Of a stretch of 64,000 nt of DNA, positions 49,656 through 59,150 are shown piece by piece (positions within the stretch are counted from its first letter, which is position 1; each line of letters opens with the position of its first letter). The notes beneath the pieces are model-generated. The model was not told the DNA's origin, did not search any database, and saw only the letters and a program-made list of their open reading frames with translations. Source of the DNA: Zoroaster sp. YZ-2022. Lineage: Eukaryota; Echinodermata; Asteroidea; Forcipulatida; Zoroasteridae. The stretch is taken from assembly GCA_029582265.1 (NCBI GenBank), contig CM055828.1, positions 18,269,056 through 18,333,055 of the forward strand, given 5' to 3'. Both the position numbers and the translations under genes were made by a program.

Positions 49656-50954
49656 GAGAGCAATTTGGTATAAAAGACTGGAGCAACCAAACCAAAAATA
49701 TCAAAAAATACTAGAAAAACAGATGAAACTTTAAAAGGCTAGAAAGTCCATCAGTTAGGAAAAGCAAGTCGAAAGCTACCCAACACCACCTACACCAGCT
49801 CAAGAAGAAGAAGAGGATGAAACAGTTTTACGACGCCAATGGTATTGAAAAGTGATCTACGAGTAAATAAGGCTGTAGATGCGATTGAAGAATATATTAG
49901 AGTTCTCTATACAAGCAGAAACTCAAGAGGAAATGAATGTATACCGTGAAATAAGGGGTTACGCAGATCTTATGAAAACATCGCAAGGACACAAATTAAA
50001 ATTTGAAGCTGAATTGTATACACGAACCAAAGAATTAGCAACAGTTAGAGAACGAATCGCTAATAATGATGTAGGAGATGAAAATGCGATGGAACAACTT
50101 GTACAACGAGAGCAAGAATTATTAGACGAAATAGCTACGATTAAAGAACAAATATTCAAATTTGATGACGCTAGTCGTAGTCAAATCAATAGAATAGGAG
50201 AAACGTTTTATAGAATAAAAAATATAGATAAAACGTTAGGTGAAAGAATTAAAAACTTATTTAGAGAACAAGGTATAACGATCGTCAGTATATTAACGGC
50301 TTTAGTATGACCATCGTCGCCATCGTAACATCGATCGGTAAAACTGTAAAATTTTACCAAAACCCATACCTACACTGCCAGAACCTACGCCTAGCGGTGA
50401 CGGTGTAAAAGAGTGGATACAAAAACATTAAAAAATTAGCGAGTGTATTAGCTAAACTAGGAGAAAAGTTTTTAGCCGCTTTACCGAGTATTATCGGTGC
50501 GGTTATAAGTTGGTTATTTAAAACAGCTTCTAGCATCGTCAGTAGCGGAACAAGCTGCCGGGCCGGGGCAGAGCGCACGGTCGGCCCCTCCCCCAGGCAT
50601 CATTCCCCAACCACACGTGATTTCCCGAGACCCGTCATGATTACACTTCATGTTTTCAGGGGAGCTCAAAAAAGAAAGGGCCCGGTTGATTTGTGTAAGT
50701 TCCAGCTCGGGCCCGGTCCCCCAACCACCCCCACCCCCACCCCCCCCCCACCCCCCTCCACCAGAATGTTAATTTTTTTTTTTTTCTTTGGGGAGGGGGT
50801 CCGGGCCCCCCCTCCGGGCCGGGGGACGGCTGCCCCCCCAGTCCCCCCTGACGGTCCGCCACTGAGCATCGTCACGTGGACGGCGGAACATTTGTGGCTA
50901 GCTTTGACGGGGGTTGGAGTTTTAATTTTAACTTACGTGCAGAAAAAACTCTAG
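49652..50954 (+). pseudogene. Coiled-coil protein with hydrophobic C-terminus, split by a MITE (block gene C)
   Basis: Starts MREQFGIKDW inside the ATGA overlap, soon frameshifts, passes a proline/glutamate linker (PTPAQEEEEDE) and enters a 143-codon frame at 49,879-50,310 that is strongly helical (EIRGYADLMKTSQGHKL, VQREQELLDEIATIKEQI). After another frameshift it reads VLAKLGEKFLAALPSIIGAV, is broken at 50,539 by a 325-bp MITE, and resumes in phase at 50,873 with TAEHLWLALTGVGVLI to a TAG at 50,952-50,954. Two or three amphipathic-hydrophobic helices at the end suggest a membrane-active or membrane-spanning role, perhaps in the virion. Function unknown. About 320 codons without the insertion. 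Confidence 0.6.
50540..50864. mobile_element. hAT-type MITE with 8-bp target duplication
   Basis: The ends CAGTAGCGGAAC (left) and, read inward, CAGTGGCGGACC (right) are terminal inverted repeats. AGCATCGT is duplicated exactly on both sides (50,532-50,539 and 50,865-50,872). An 8-bp duplication and CAGNGGCGG ends define the hAT superfamily. It is GC-rich (many C runs) against the AT-rich host gene and has no transposase, so it was moved in trans. Confidence 0.9.
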
Positions 50955-50975
50955 CCTTAGCGGTGCTAACGCTAG
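50951..50975. terminator. Hairpin between convergent genes C and D
   Basis: CTAGC-C-TTAGC, loop GGT, GCTAA-C-GCTAG: two 5-bp helices separated by one C-C mismatch. It overlaps the stop codon of gene C and faces the end of gene D 55 bases away. A similar but stronger hairpin lies at the other convergent junction (60,138-60,164). It may terminate transcription or direct 3'-end processing on both strands. Confidence 0.5.
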
Positions 50976-51029
50976 AATAGCACTGTAAATCATAACACCA
51001 AGTCCACTTAAAATCGCAAAACCAATAAT

Positions 51030-51477
51030 TTAAAGCATTTTTTCTTCTTGGTGGTTGTCGCGCGATTCTTTAAAGGGTCTTGAGTTATTGTAGCTTCCAA
51101 AGAGTCTTGGGTTATTGTAGAGGAGATTTTGCACACTCGTTGTTGTAGGCTCGATACTAGATCATTAGATTCTTCTACAGCTTCGCTAGCGTGCTTAGCG
51201 GTTAACGGTGGCGTTGATTGTGAAGGTGGAATAGACGATGAGGAACGGGTTCTGAATTTGTATCTAAATTTGAACCTAGAGGATAAATCACTGTCGCGAT
51301 TAATATATTATTGTTGTATCCTGCATACGTGCCTATTCGTAAATTCATATCGCTCGGCATCATGTATACATTTTCTCCGATAGCAAAGTTTAATTGAGAA
51401 CGAGCGTATTGTAAATTATCTTGATATCGTTGAATAGAAGATTGTAAATCGACCGGAGAATCAATCTCGGCATCCAC
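51030..51477 (-). pseudogene. Small protein with disordered C-terminus (block gene D)
   Basis: The first frame reads DAEIDSPVDLQSSIQRYQDN, then LNFAIGENVYMMPSDMNLRI and GYNNNILIATVIYPLGSNL; after one frameshift near 51,245 the end reads SEAVEESNDLVSSLQQRV and a serine/threonine/lysine-rich tail closing with TAA at 51,030-51,032. No ATG is in phase at the start; GTG stands there (51,475-51,477), perhaps a mutated ATG, preceded by a TTTATAAATATA leader like those of other block genes. No family recognised. In the same direction as and just downstream of gene E. Confidence 0.5.
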
Positions 51478-51502
51478 TATATTTATAAATTACGCTGCGC
51501 GT

Positions 51503-52375
51503 CTAAACCGGTGCTGGGGTGTAAGAACCACTTTTAACTCTTACTTGAGCTCCCAATAATGCGTAAACGTAGGTTCTTATAGAGTCGTTTATGCGTTCTG
51601 TACCGACATCCGTAAAACCTTTAGCTAATCCCAAAGACAATATAAATTTAGTCCACGCTGTTTCAACGGGTTCAGATTGAGAAATGTATTCAACAACGTA
51701 CGAACCCCCAATATCATTAACGCTATTCACTTTATCAAGATTAACATTTTCTTTATCAAAATCCATCCTTTTATTGTTTTGATGAAACAAAGTTGAATTG
51801 TCATAGTTTTTCCCTGGCACTGGAATGTAGCCGTAAATGTTCAAATAATAAGCCGTTCCCAATCCGTAGAGTTTTTTCTACTGTTGTTTCCAATTATCCG
51901 ATATTGCGAGGTGAAATTCATTACATAGTCTATTGTACGCGCTAATGTTCATATTGTTGGCAAACGCGTCATACAAATTTGAAAGATGTAGGACAACTCA
52001 TTTCTTTGAGCATTCGTCTAATTTGATAATGTACGTGAAATCTAAAAAACTACGAATCACCAAGTTTGAATGATTTAAATGTTCACAAACCCACACCGCA
52101 TCTCGTTGTACTGCAATACGTTACAAAATTTATTTGATTTTGATAAAATTTTAGCGGGTTAGAATGCCAATCATTTACAACATCGTTGCTATCAACGTGA
52201 GGTAACACATAATTTTGAAATGGATTAACGAGTTCTGCGCTAAAAAACTCTGTCTCGTTGATATAAATTTTTATACTCGTCAAATCGCTAGCATTAAAAT
52301 TCTGAGGCGCGTTAAAATTTCCAGATTGCTTATATGGAAATGAAAATTACCCGAAACGCTATTTGGAAATGTCAT
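51503..52375 (-). pseudogene. Candidate minor structural protein, frameshifted (block gene E)
   Basis: Begins at ATG 52,375 (MTFPNSVSGNFHFHISNLE), shifts frame, then reads LTSIKIYINETEFFSAELV and NPFQNYVLPHVDSND to about 52,085. The middle (52,085-51,870) is badly broken. The last part, 51,862-51,503, is open: YYLNIYGYIPVPGKNYDNST, SYVVEYISQSEPVETAWTKF, SLGLAKGFTDVG, YVYALLGAQVRVKSGSY. About 290 codons in all, possibly two genes fused or abutting near 51,990. Alternating hydrophobic beta-like strands are compatible with a jelly-roll capsid or penton-type protein, but no homology is established. Divergent from gene F across 34 bases. Confidence 0.5.
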
Positions 52376-52409
52376 TTATTATTTAAAATTATAAATTTTT
52401 AATAATAAA
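52376..52409. promoter_or_regulatory. 34-bp divergent promoter between genes E and F
   Basis: TTATTATTTAAAATTATAAATT and the following bases are almost pure A/T and separate two oppositely directed start codons (ATG 52,375 minus, ATG 52,410 plus). TATA-like words lie within 25 bases of each ATG, so leaders must be extremely short. This is typical of poxvirus-like or polinton-like compact late promoters; inference. Confidence 0.45.
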
Positions 52410-53087
52410 ATGTATCATACCTTTGAAATCGAAATTGAAAAAAATGGCGGGTTGGTTCAATTAAATGACGTCATCGATAATCGCGAGGGTAATCTTACGA
52501 TATCATTACATAGCGTAAACATTTGGGTGGGATATTACAACGTGCGTAAAAAGAAAGAATAATTTATCGTACGGTGGGTGAGCGACAAGATGTCGTAAAG
52601 TTTATCGAACCGGGACTTTACAACATTAACGAAATTATCAATATTATAGTAAAAGATGCGTCTTGGATCACGTTCACCATCGATAAAACAACAGGTTTTT
52701 TCTTGCTAAATTTGACTCAAGAAAACAAATCCGTCAAATTTACATCTGGGTTAGCTAATTTACTCGGGCTTCACGACGAATTTCTAACTGTGGGAGAATA
52801 TAGTAAACAAAATTGATGTACAACTTTTTAAAATTCTATACATTCATTGCGATCAAATTTCTACGACCGAAAATTATTTCAACGGTAAACCTTGTACTAT
52901 TTTAAACGCTTTTCCCTTGCAACGTAAATCATTCGGAGAAAGTATGTGGATGGAATATAAAAATCCATTAATGAAAAAGCTTAAAGTCGGTACTTTTAAC
53001 GCATTGAGCTTTCAACTTAAAGATTCAAAGGGTAGAGACATACATAATCACGGTTTCCCCGTTATTTTAAATCTAGAAATTATATAA
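52410..53087 (+). pseudogene. Beta-rich ~225-residue protein, two frameshifts (block gene F)
   Basis: Three consecutive frames cover one gene. 52,410-52,562 reads MYHTFEIEIEKNGG then LTISLHSVNIWVGYYN. 52,567-52,816 reads VVKFIEPGLYNINEIIN, FTIDKTTGFFLLNL and FTSGLANLLGLHDEFL. From about 52,800 to 53,087 it reads LFKILYIHCDQISTTENYF, CTILNAFPLQRKSFGESM and NHGFPVILNLEII. No signal peptide or membrane span. The alternating pattern and size suggest a single jelly-roll-like or fibre/penton-like structural subunit, but no signature is visible. Its last 18 bases, together with the leader of gene G, are repeated before gene H, showing where a tandem duplication broke. Confidence 0.55.
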
Positions 53088-53139
53088 ATATGGCGAGCAT
53101 TTATGGGCCTCCTCGAACGAGCGGCGTAGCTGCTAAAGA

Positions 53140-53680
53140 TAATAATAATGTATAGATTTATATAGCGCACGTATCCACCAACTAAGTGGCGCTCAAGGCG
53201 CATTATATATTATTATCCCTGCTCATAAGGCTCATAAGGCTCATAAATCATTCCTGAAACCATCTCAGCTCCCTGGGGAGTATACAGCTCAATTGCTGCC
53301 ATTTCTAGCGCATATAGAGCAAACCATCTCTGCCTTCACATGTAACCATTTAACCCCTGGGTGGAGAGAAGCAATTATGGTTAAGCGTCTTGCTCAAGGA
53401 CACAGGTGTCACGCCGGGGCTCGAACCCACACTCTGCTGCTGGCAACACCAGAACTTGAGTTCAGTGCGCTAGACCGCACGACAATCCACTTTACGTGCA
53501 TTATACAACACACGGGACCTACGGCTTTACGTCCCATCCGAAGGACGAAGCAATTATGGTTAAGTACCTTGCTCAAGGACACAAGTGTCACGACCGGGGC
53601 TCGAACCCACACCCTGCTGCTGGCAACACCAGAACTTGAGTTCGGTGCGCTAGACCGCTCGGCCACGACACTCCATATAG
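53140..53680 (-). mobile_element. Dimeric tRNA-Leu SINE inserted in gene G
   Basis: Reverse-orientation copy of the element at 56,307-56,838, nearly identical over its length. Read on the minus strand it has a tRNA-Leu(CAA)-like head (GTGGCCGAGCGGTCTAGCGC, GGGTTCGAGCCCCGG), a linker, a second related tRNA-like unit with another GGGTTCGAGCCCCGG-type B box, a body with GGGGTTAAATGG, and the tail CGCTATATAAATCTATAC plus ATT units. No clean target duplication could be fixed. The frames of 107-160 codons across it are not genes. Confidence 0.8.
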
Positions 53681-53687
53681 AGACGAA

Positions 53688-53798
53688 ATTGTACAAACAA
53701 TCTCTCACTATGGTGAAATTTATGAACACCACGGATATATTAACAGAGATGAAATTTTACAAACGTTACCTATAGTCGAAAAATTTAACGTCATACTA
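53688..53798 (+). pseudogene. Middle exon-like piece of gene G
   Basis: The ~37 codons between the SINE and the 4.46-kb element stay open in one frame and end exactly at the TA dinucleotide where the element starts. Listed separately because both edges are insertion sites, not splice sites. Confidence 0.55.
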
Positions 53799-54350
53799 AT
53801 GTTCCTTCGTTTTGAACGTGCGTAGGACCGTAGTAACGTAAAGACCTCAACACTGCCCAATGATAAGTCTCGATAGGACAAGCCCCACCCAACTAGGACC
53901 GTGGTCTTGATTGAACATCATAAATATTCATGCCATATAAATATTCTCTTCCGAGGGCATGCGCACAGTAGAATGTCGTACCGGTCCACTGCCTCTAACC
54001 ATAACAAGCGCATCGCTAACAAGCGCACCTGTTGGTTCGAGCGCTTAAAGGAATGCATTTGAATGCAGGTCGGTTTATGTGGCTTTCAACACTGGGAAGA
54101 ATATGCAAATGTGGGTTTCACCTTTGGAGTGCGATTTCGCTCCTTGCTCCATTGAATGGTGATCCACTTTCCCATAAACTGATAAACTGATAAACTGATA
54201 AATGAAGTAATATTAAATAATACGATAAATTAACTTAATGGTGAAATAATTTCTCATGAGAAATGAAATATACTAGACAAATGAAATAATTTGACATAGT
54301 ATAAATTATATAATTATGTCTGCATTGCCATAGCATTTATATTTTTCTTC
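53799..54350 (+). repeat. Left long terminal inverted repeat
   Basis: Pairs with 57,708-58,254. Diverged by scattered substitutions and small indels (for example AGTAATATTAAATAAT on this side where the other has a few bases missing), so the two arms have aged independently. Contains tandem GATAAACTGATAAACT near 54,180. Confidence 0.85.
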
Positions 54351-56023
54351 CAGGTTTACATTGATCCCAAACCACCTTCAACATGGATAACATTCACTCC
54401 ATTTCACCCGTGACGTAGTAAAATCAGAAATAAAACAGTTTGCGAAACAATTATTTTCTCTATTTATCATAACAAATTTATTAAAACACACGGGGTCATA
54501 ATGATATAATATTAAAAGGAATATTACCGTAAGTTCTATTTCTTTTCGGTATTAAAACGGCAAAGGTGTACACCAGAACATTGGTTTAAAGAATACTTGT
54601 TATAATAAATCAACTCATGACATGATTAAAGGCAAACTGAAATGGGTAGGCTACTCTTGATGATTATCATCTTGCTGTGGTGGGGTCTATCCTGTCGTTG
54701 AACTCTCGCATAGAGCGTTGGAAATCTCGCGTAATTTGCGGCAAAATGTTTCGGACATAGTTAAAGCAACGTGGCTTTCACGGATTATCATATGCAACGG
54801 TTGCCTTCCAAGTTCGCCAATGGGGAGGGGAATGTCTTCGCCCACTGGTGGCTGGACATCATGCCGTGGGCCTGCTTGGGGATGGTGTGCTGGCTGTTGT
54901 GGCGCTAAGGGTTGAATGACTTGTTGTGGGGCTTGCGGGGGCTGGGGTGGTGGCTGTTGGGGCTGGGGTGGTGGCTGTTAGTGTTGGATATCTGGCTGGG
55001 GTAGCTGAGGTGCTGGCTGTTGTGGCGCTAAGGGTTGAAGGGCTTGTTGTGGGGCTTGCGGGGGCTGGGGTGGTGGCTGTTGGGGCTGGGGTGGTGGATG
55101 TTAGTGTTGGATATCTGGCTGGGGTGGCTGAGGTGCTGGCTGTTGTGGCGCTAAGGGTTGAAGGGCTTGTTGTGGGGCTTGCGGGGGCTGGAGTGGTGGC
55201 TGTTGGGGCTGGGGTGGTGGCTGTTGGGGCTGGGGTGATGGCTGTTGGGGCTGGGGTGGTGGCTGTTGGGGCTGCAGTGGTGGCTGTTGGGGCTGGGTGG
55301 TGGCTGTTGGGGCTGGGGTGGTGGCTGTTGGTGTTGGATATCTTGCTGTTGTGGCGCTAGGTGTTGATGGGCTGGCTGGGGGTGCTGGAAGGCTGGTTGT
55401 GGAACATTTAGCTGTCCTGGTTGTGGGGCTGCTGGTAGCTGGCAGGGCGCAAATTGTATCCTAGCTCTGCGCTGTGCAGGGTTTCTCTGCGCTGTGCAGG
55501 GTTTCCCCTTGCTGCATAACGCATTTCCCCAAATCGTTGGTCTTGCAGCCTAGAAAAAAAGGAAGCATAACAGACTGTTTACCTTGCATTATTACATTAA
55601 CTTTTTAAGAATGATCTGTGGATAGTCTATTGTTGCCTTATGATCAGATATGTAGTTGTGTATTTATTTTTAAGGGGGCTGTAGGGCCGACCAATGTTAT
55701 GCAACCATTAATGTGAAAATGCACATAATCTGAATTTATTACTGCCCTTTTTATACTTAGCAACTTTTGACATGCTTCTTGTAAAAGGCTTCAGGCTTTT
55801 TCCGTCAGATGCTACTTGTGTAAAAATAATTGTCTCTTAGTTCTCACTTGCAACGTCTCGTGCCATCGCTTCCCCTCACCCTCCTCCTTAACTGTACATT
55901 GTTCCTTTGTAGATACAGCCGAGAAATTGGCCCTCGTGGGGCCATTGAGGGCCATGAATATTGTATCCTGCAAGGATGAGATGTCGTTCTTCTCTACTGA
56001 TTTGAGCGCGAGGAGCTTGATCC
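54351..56023 (-). pseudogene. Proline/glutamine-rich gene remnant of the TIR element
   Basis: On the minus strand a likely first exon (56,023-55,892) reads MDQAPRAQISREERHLI then GYNIHGPQWPHEGQFLG. An apparent acceptor (TTTTTTTCTAG) near 55,551 precedes LQDQRFGEMRYAARGNP. The donor position has TT where GT is expected, so splicing would be damaged. A long repeat-encoded stretch of prolines and glutamines follows (55,345-54,910), with stop codons in two of three larger repeats, then FNYVRNILPQITRDFQ to a stop near 54,680. The family is not recognised. It could be an accessory or DNA-binding gene of the transposon. Confidence 0.35.
54905..55345 (-). repeat. G-rich minisatellite (plus strand GGGGCTGGGGTGGTGGCTGTT)
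   Basis: Nested repeats: 18-21-base units GGGGCTGGGGTGGTGGCTGTT inside ~125-base units that start TGGCGCTAAGGGTTGA. On the minus strand it encodes proline/glutamine repeats. The long plus-strand glycine/valine frame over it is a shadow. Confidence 0.85.
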
Positions 56024-56227
56024 ATTTTTTTATTCCAAGGAAAGGACAGAAATTAATTTGATTGATGATGAGGTGAATGTGATGTGTGATCTTATTATAA
56101 TGCGTCGTAGGCCTATATTTAATGATCATCCTTCTGGGTGTGGCTAGCTCATATTCCGAAATCATCCAATTGTATTTAAGCATGGAGGAATAATTGCTCA
56201 ATTATTGGAGGACCCAGGGCAGTTAGT

Positions 56228-57706
56228 CTGCTGTTCACATTAAAATTACACTTGGTCGGCTCATAGAAAGCACCTGATGAGATTCAGGTCTGCTGTTCAC
56301 ATTAAAATGGAGTGTCGTGGCCGAGCGGTCTAGCGCACCGAACTCAAGTTCTGGTGTTGCCAGCAGCAGGGTGTGGGTTCGAGCCCCGGTCGTGACACTT
56401 GTGTCCTTGAGCAAGGTACTTAACCATAATTGCTTCGTCCTTCGGATGGGACGTAAAGCCGTAGGTCCCGTGTGTTGTATAATGCACGTAAAGTGGATTG
56501 TCGTGCGGTCTAGCGCACTGAACTCAAGTTCTGGTGTTGCCAGCAGCAGAGTGTGGGTTCGAGCCCCGGTGACACCTGTGTCCTTGAGCAAGACACTTAA
56601 CCATAATTGCTTCTCTCCACCCAGGGGTTAAATGGGTACCTGTGAAGGCAGAGATGGTTTGCTCTATATGCGCTAGAAATGGCAGCAATTGAGCTGTATA
56701 CTCCCCAGGGAGCTGAGATGGTTTCAGGAATGATTTATGAGCCTTATGAGCCTTATGAGCAGGGATAATAATATAATGCGCCTTGAGCGCCACTTAGTTG
56801 GTGGATACGTGCGCTATATAAATCTATACATTATTATTTGGTCGGCTCGTAGAAAGCACCTGATGAGATTCAGGTCTGTTGTTCATATTCAAATGACATT
56901 TGGTCGGCTCATAGAAAGCACCTGATGAGATTCAGGTCTGTTGTTCACATTCAAATGAGATTTGGTCGGCTCATAGAAAGCACCTGATGAGATTCAGGTC
57001 TGCTGTTCACATTAAAATGACATTTGGTCGGCTCATAGAAAGCACCTGATGAGATTCAGGTCTGCTGTTCATATTCAAATTACATTTGGTCGGCTCATAA
57101 AGCACCGATGAGATTCAGGTCTGCTGTTCACATTCAAATTACATTTGGTCGGCTCAAAGAAAGCACCTGATGAGATCCAGGTCTGTTGTTCATATTCAAA
57201 TTACATTTGGTCGGCTCAAAGAAAGCACCTGATGAGATTCAGGTCTGCTGTTCACATTCAAATTACATTTGGTCGGCTCATAGAAAGCACCTGATGAGAT
57301 TCAGGTCTGTTGTTCATATTCAAATGACATTTGGTCGGCTCATAGAAAGCACCTGATGAGATTCAGGTCTGCTGTTCACATTCAAATGACATTTAGTCGG
57401 CTCATAGAAAGCAGCTGATGAGATTCAGGTCTGTTGTTCATATTCAAATGACATTGGTCGGCTCATAGAAAGCACCTGATGAGATTCAGGTATGTTGTTC
57501 ATATTCAAATGACATTTGGTCGGCTCATAGAAAGCACCTGATGAGATTCAGGTCTGCTGTTCACATTCAAATTACATTTGGTCGGCTCATGAGAAAGCAC
57601 CTGATGAGATTCAGATCTGTTGTTCATATTCAAATGATATGTGGTCGGCTCGTAGAAAGCACCTGATGATTCAGGTCTGCTGTTTACATTCAAATGAGAT
57701 TTGGTC
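56228..57706 (+). repeat. 62-bp tandem repeat in the TIR element
   Basis: About fifteen units of TTTGGTCGGCTCATAGAAAG, CACCTGATGAGATTCAGGTC, TGYTGTTCACATTCAAATGA. Each unit carries the small palindrome CCTGA-TGAGAT-TCAGG. Units alternate between TGCTGTTCACATT and TGTTGTTCATATT forms, hinting at a two-unit period. Interrupted by the SINE at 56,307-56,838. Confidence 0.9.
56307..56838 (+). mobile_element. Dimeric tRNA-Leu SINE nested in the 62-bp repeat
   Basis: GTGTCGTGGCCGAGCGGTCT begins a tRNA-Leu(CAA)-like head with CTCAAGTTC anticodon loop and B box GGGTTCGAGCCCCGG. A linker (GATGGGACGTAAAGCC, GTGTTGTATAATGCACG) leads to a second head lacking the first A box, then the common body and a TATAAATCTATAC(ATT)n tail. 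It splits a 62-bp unit, so it is younger than the tandem array. Confidence 0.85.
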
Positions 57707-57707
57707 G

Positions 57708-58254
57708 GCTGGAAGAAAAATCTAAATGCTATGGCAATGCAGACTTAATTATATAATTTATACTATGTCAAATTATTTAATTTGTCTAGTATATTTCATT
57801 TCTCATGAGAAATTATTTCACCATTAAGTTAATTTATCGTATTATTTAATATTCCTTCATTTATCAGTTTATCAGTTTATGGGAAAGTGGATCACCATTC
57901 AATAGAGGAAGGAGCGAAATCGCACTCCCAAGGTGAAACCTACATTTGCATATTCTTCCTCGTGTTGAAAGCCACATAAACCGACCTGCATTCAAATGCA
58001 TTCCTTTACGCGCTCGAACCAACAGGTGCACGTTGTAGGGATGCGCTTGTTATGGTTAGAGGCAGTGGACCGGTACGATATTCTACTGTGCGCATGCCCT
58101 CGGAAGAGAACATTTATATGGCATGAATATTTATGATGTTCAATAAAGACCACGGTCCTAGTTGGGTGGGGCCTGTCCTATCGGGCTTATCATTGGGCAG
58201 TGTTGAGGTCTTTACGTTACTACGGTCCTACGCACGTTCAAAACGAAGGAACGT
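57708..58254 (-). repeat. Right long terminal inverted repeat
   Basis: Inverted partner of 53,799-54,350, ending GAAGGAACGT immediately before the TA at 58,255. The last bases up to 58,532 form an open frame with the following gene piece; that overlap has no biological meaning. Confidence 0.85.
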
Positions 58255-58601
58255 TACTCAGATGGTGGGCTACGTCTAAACTACCCTTTTTCATGTTTAA
58301 CGAGGCGCCAACGTACTGCTCTCTTTTTGTAAATTTTACAAAAGCTAATATTTTTACTTCATATTCGGCTACGCGTGATTATGCGGCTGACGTTTATTAT
58401 ATTCCTTCTCCAGCGCTAAATAATAGATTTTATTTTATCGATGATGAAATGTCGCATTTAAAATACGAAATGTGTTTTAAAATGCGAAATGTTCAAAAGG
58501 TTTTTGTAGAGGCAACCTTTTCGATGCGCTAAATTCTAAAATCTGTTTCAATATAAAAATTAAAAGTTTACCATTAAATTAAATCTAGAAATTATATAAA
58601 T

Positions 58602-59108
58602 ATGGCGAGTATTTATGGACCTTTCGTAGCGATAGTCAAAAGCGGAGAGAGTCATAACAATAAAATCTTCATCTTTGAAGATACTGGATATATCAGTCCT
58701 AGTGAACTTGTATATACTCTATCTTTATCTTCTTTTGATTATTTATATAATTTAAGCTTTGAAATGTATTGGTATCAAAATCGAATAAATGTTTTGTTCA
58801 AGATTTATTATTGTATTCATTCTATGCAAAAGTCATAGAGGTGAAAATAAATTCTTATTCTATAGTAAAAGTGAACAATTTGACGAAGATGATAAAACAG
58901 TAAGAAATCGAATTATTTTCCTGAAGGTGATAACTTTTCTTTTTCAAATGAACCGCGTTATTTAGAATGTGTAATATGTTTCCTTTCAAATGATTATAAA
59001 AATCATGCCAAAATCTATATTCAAGCTACTTTTTTTGGTGCTTTGAATACGGGAATATGCTACGAAATAAAAGTTTAAAAATTCCAATTAATACTTTTCC
59101 CGCAGATT
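58602..59108 (+). pseudogene. MASIYGP-family paralogue, frameshifted (block gene H)
   Basis: ATG 58,602 opens MASIYGPFVAIVKSGE, FIFEDTGYISPSELVY and SSFDYLYNLSFEMYW, stops at 58,836-58,838, then continues in other frames with FYSKSEQFDEDDKT, YLECVICFLSNDY and IYIQATFFGALNTG to about 59,108. Tandem duplicate of gene G: the 29 bases up to and into the ATG (AAATCTAGAAATTATATAAAT then ATGGCGAG) match those before gene G. The paralogues have diverged strongly in the middle, so the duplication predates integration or was under different selection. Function unknown. Confidence 0.6.
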
Positions 59109-59130
59109 AAAAGTTAAAAAAATAATCTTT

Positions 59131-59150
59131 ACTATTAATAGAAAACAATG
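59131..59150 (+). promoter_or_regulatory. Repeated leader motif before gene I
   Basis: ACTATTAATAGAAAACA directly precedes ATG 59,148. The same 17 bases, with CTTTT or CTTT in front, directly precede ATG 59,483 of gene J (59,466-59,482). Exact conservation at both start codons, once in non-coding and once in coding context, points to a promoter or initiation element. Confidence 0.5.

Larger units (their letters stand above)
53799..58254. mobile_element. 4.46-kb DNA transposon with ~0.54-kb TIRs and TA duplication
   Basis: The two ends are long inverted repeats (53,799-54,350 and 57,708-58,254). They start ATGTTCCTTCGTTTTGAACG on the left and, read inward, ACGTTCCTTCGTTTTGAACG on the right, and run to a shared AATGCTATGGCAATGCAGAC-type inner border. 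Both are flanked by TA (53,797-53,798 and 58,255-58,256), and joining there leaves the host gene in frame, so TA is very likely the target duplication. Inside: a minus-strand proline/glutamine-rich gene remnant, a 62-bp tandem repeat and a nested SINE. No recognisable DDE transposase, so superfamily is open despite the TA target. Confidence 0.8.
53090..58583 (+). pseudogene. MASIYGP-family gene split by two insertions (block gene G)
   Basis: Starts MASIYGPPRTSG three bases after gene F, is broken at ~53,140 by a SINE, continues 53,680-53,798 (DEIVQTISHYGEIYEHHGY), is broken again at a TA by the 4.46-kb element, and resumes at 58,257 with RWWATSKLPFFMFNEA and NRFYFIDDEMSHLKYEM. A late frameshift precedes the natural end at about 58,583. 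The frame on the two sides of the 4.46-kb element is in phase if a single TA is counted. About 200 codons of its own. Gene H is a paralogue with the same start and a similar ending (VEATF in G, IQATFF in H). Function unknown, possibly a capsid accessory or fibre protein. Confidence 0.6.

Noticed and set aside
53293..53775. 160-codon plus-strand frame and its 104-118-codon relatives at 56,235-56,631
   Set aside because: They are conceptual translations of the tRNA-derived SINE in either orientation.
54926..55360. Glycine/valine/alanine-rich plus-strand protein of 144 codons
   Set aside because: Shadow of the G-rich minisatellite; the proline/glutamine reading on the minus strand is more plausible and continues into non-repeat coding-like sequence.
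56228..57706. Hammerhead ribozyme in the 62-bp repeat (CTGATGAG seen in each unit)
   Set aside because: CTGATGAG is followed by TTCAGG closing a small palindrome, and no CGAAA follows at a suitable distance; the core is incomplete.
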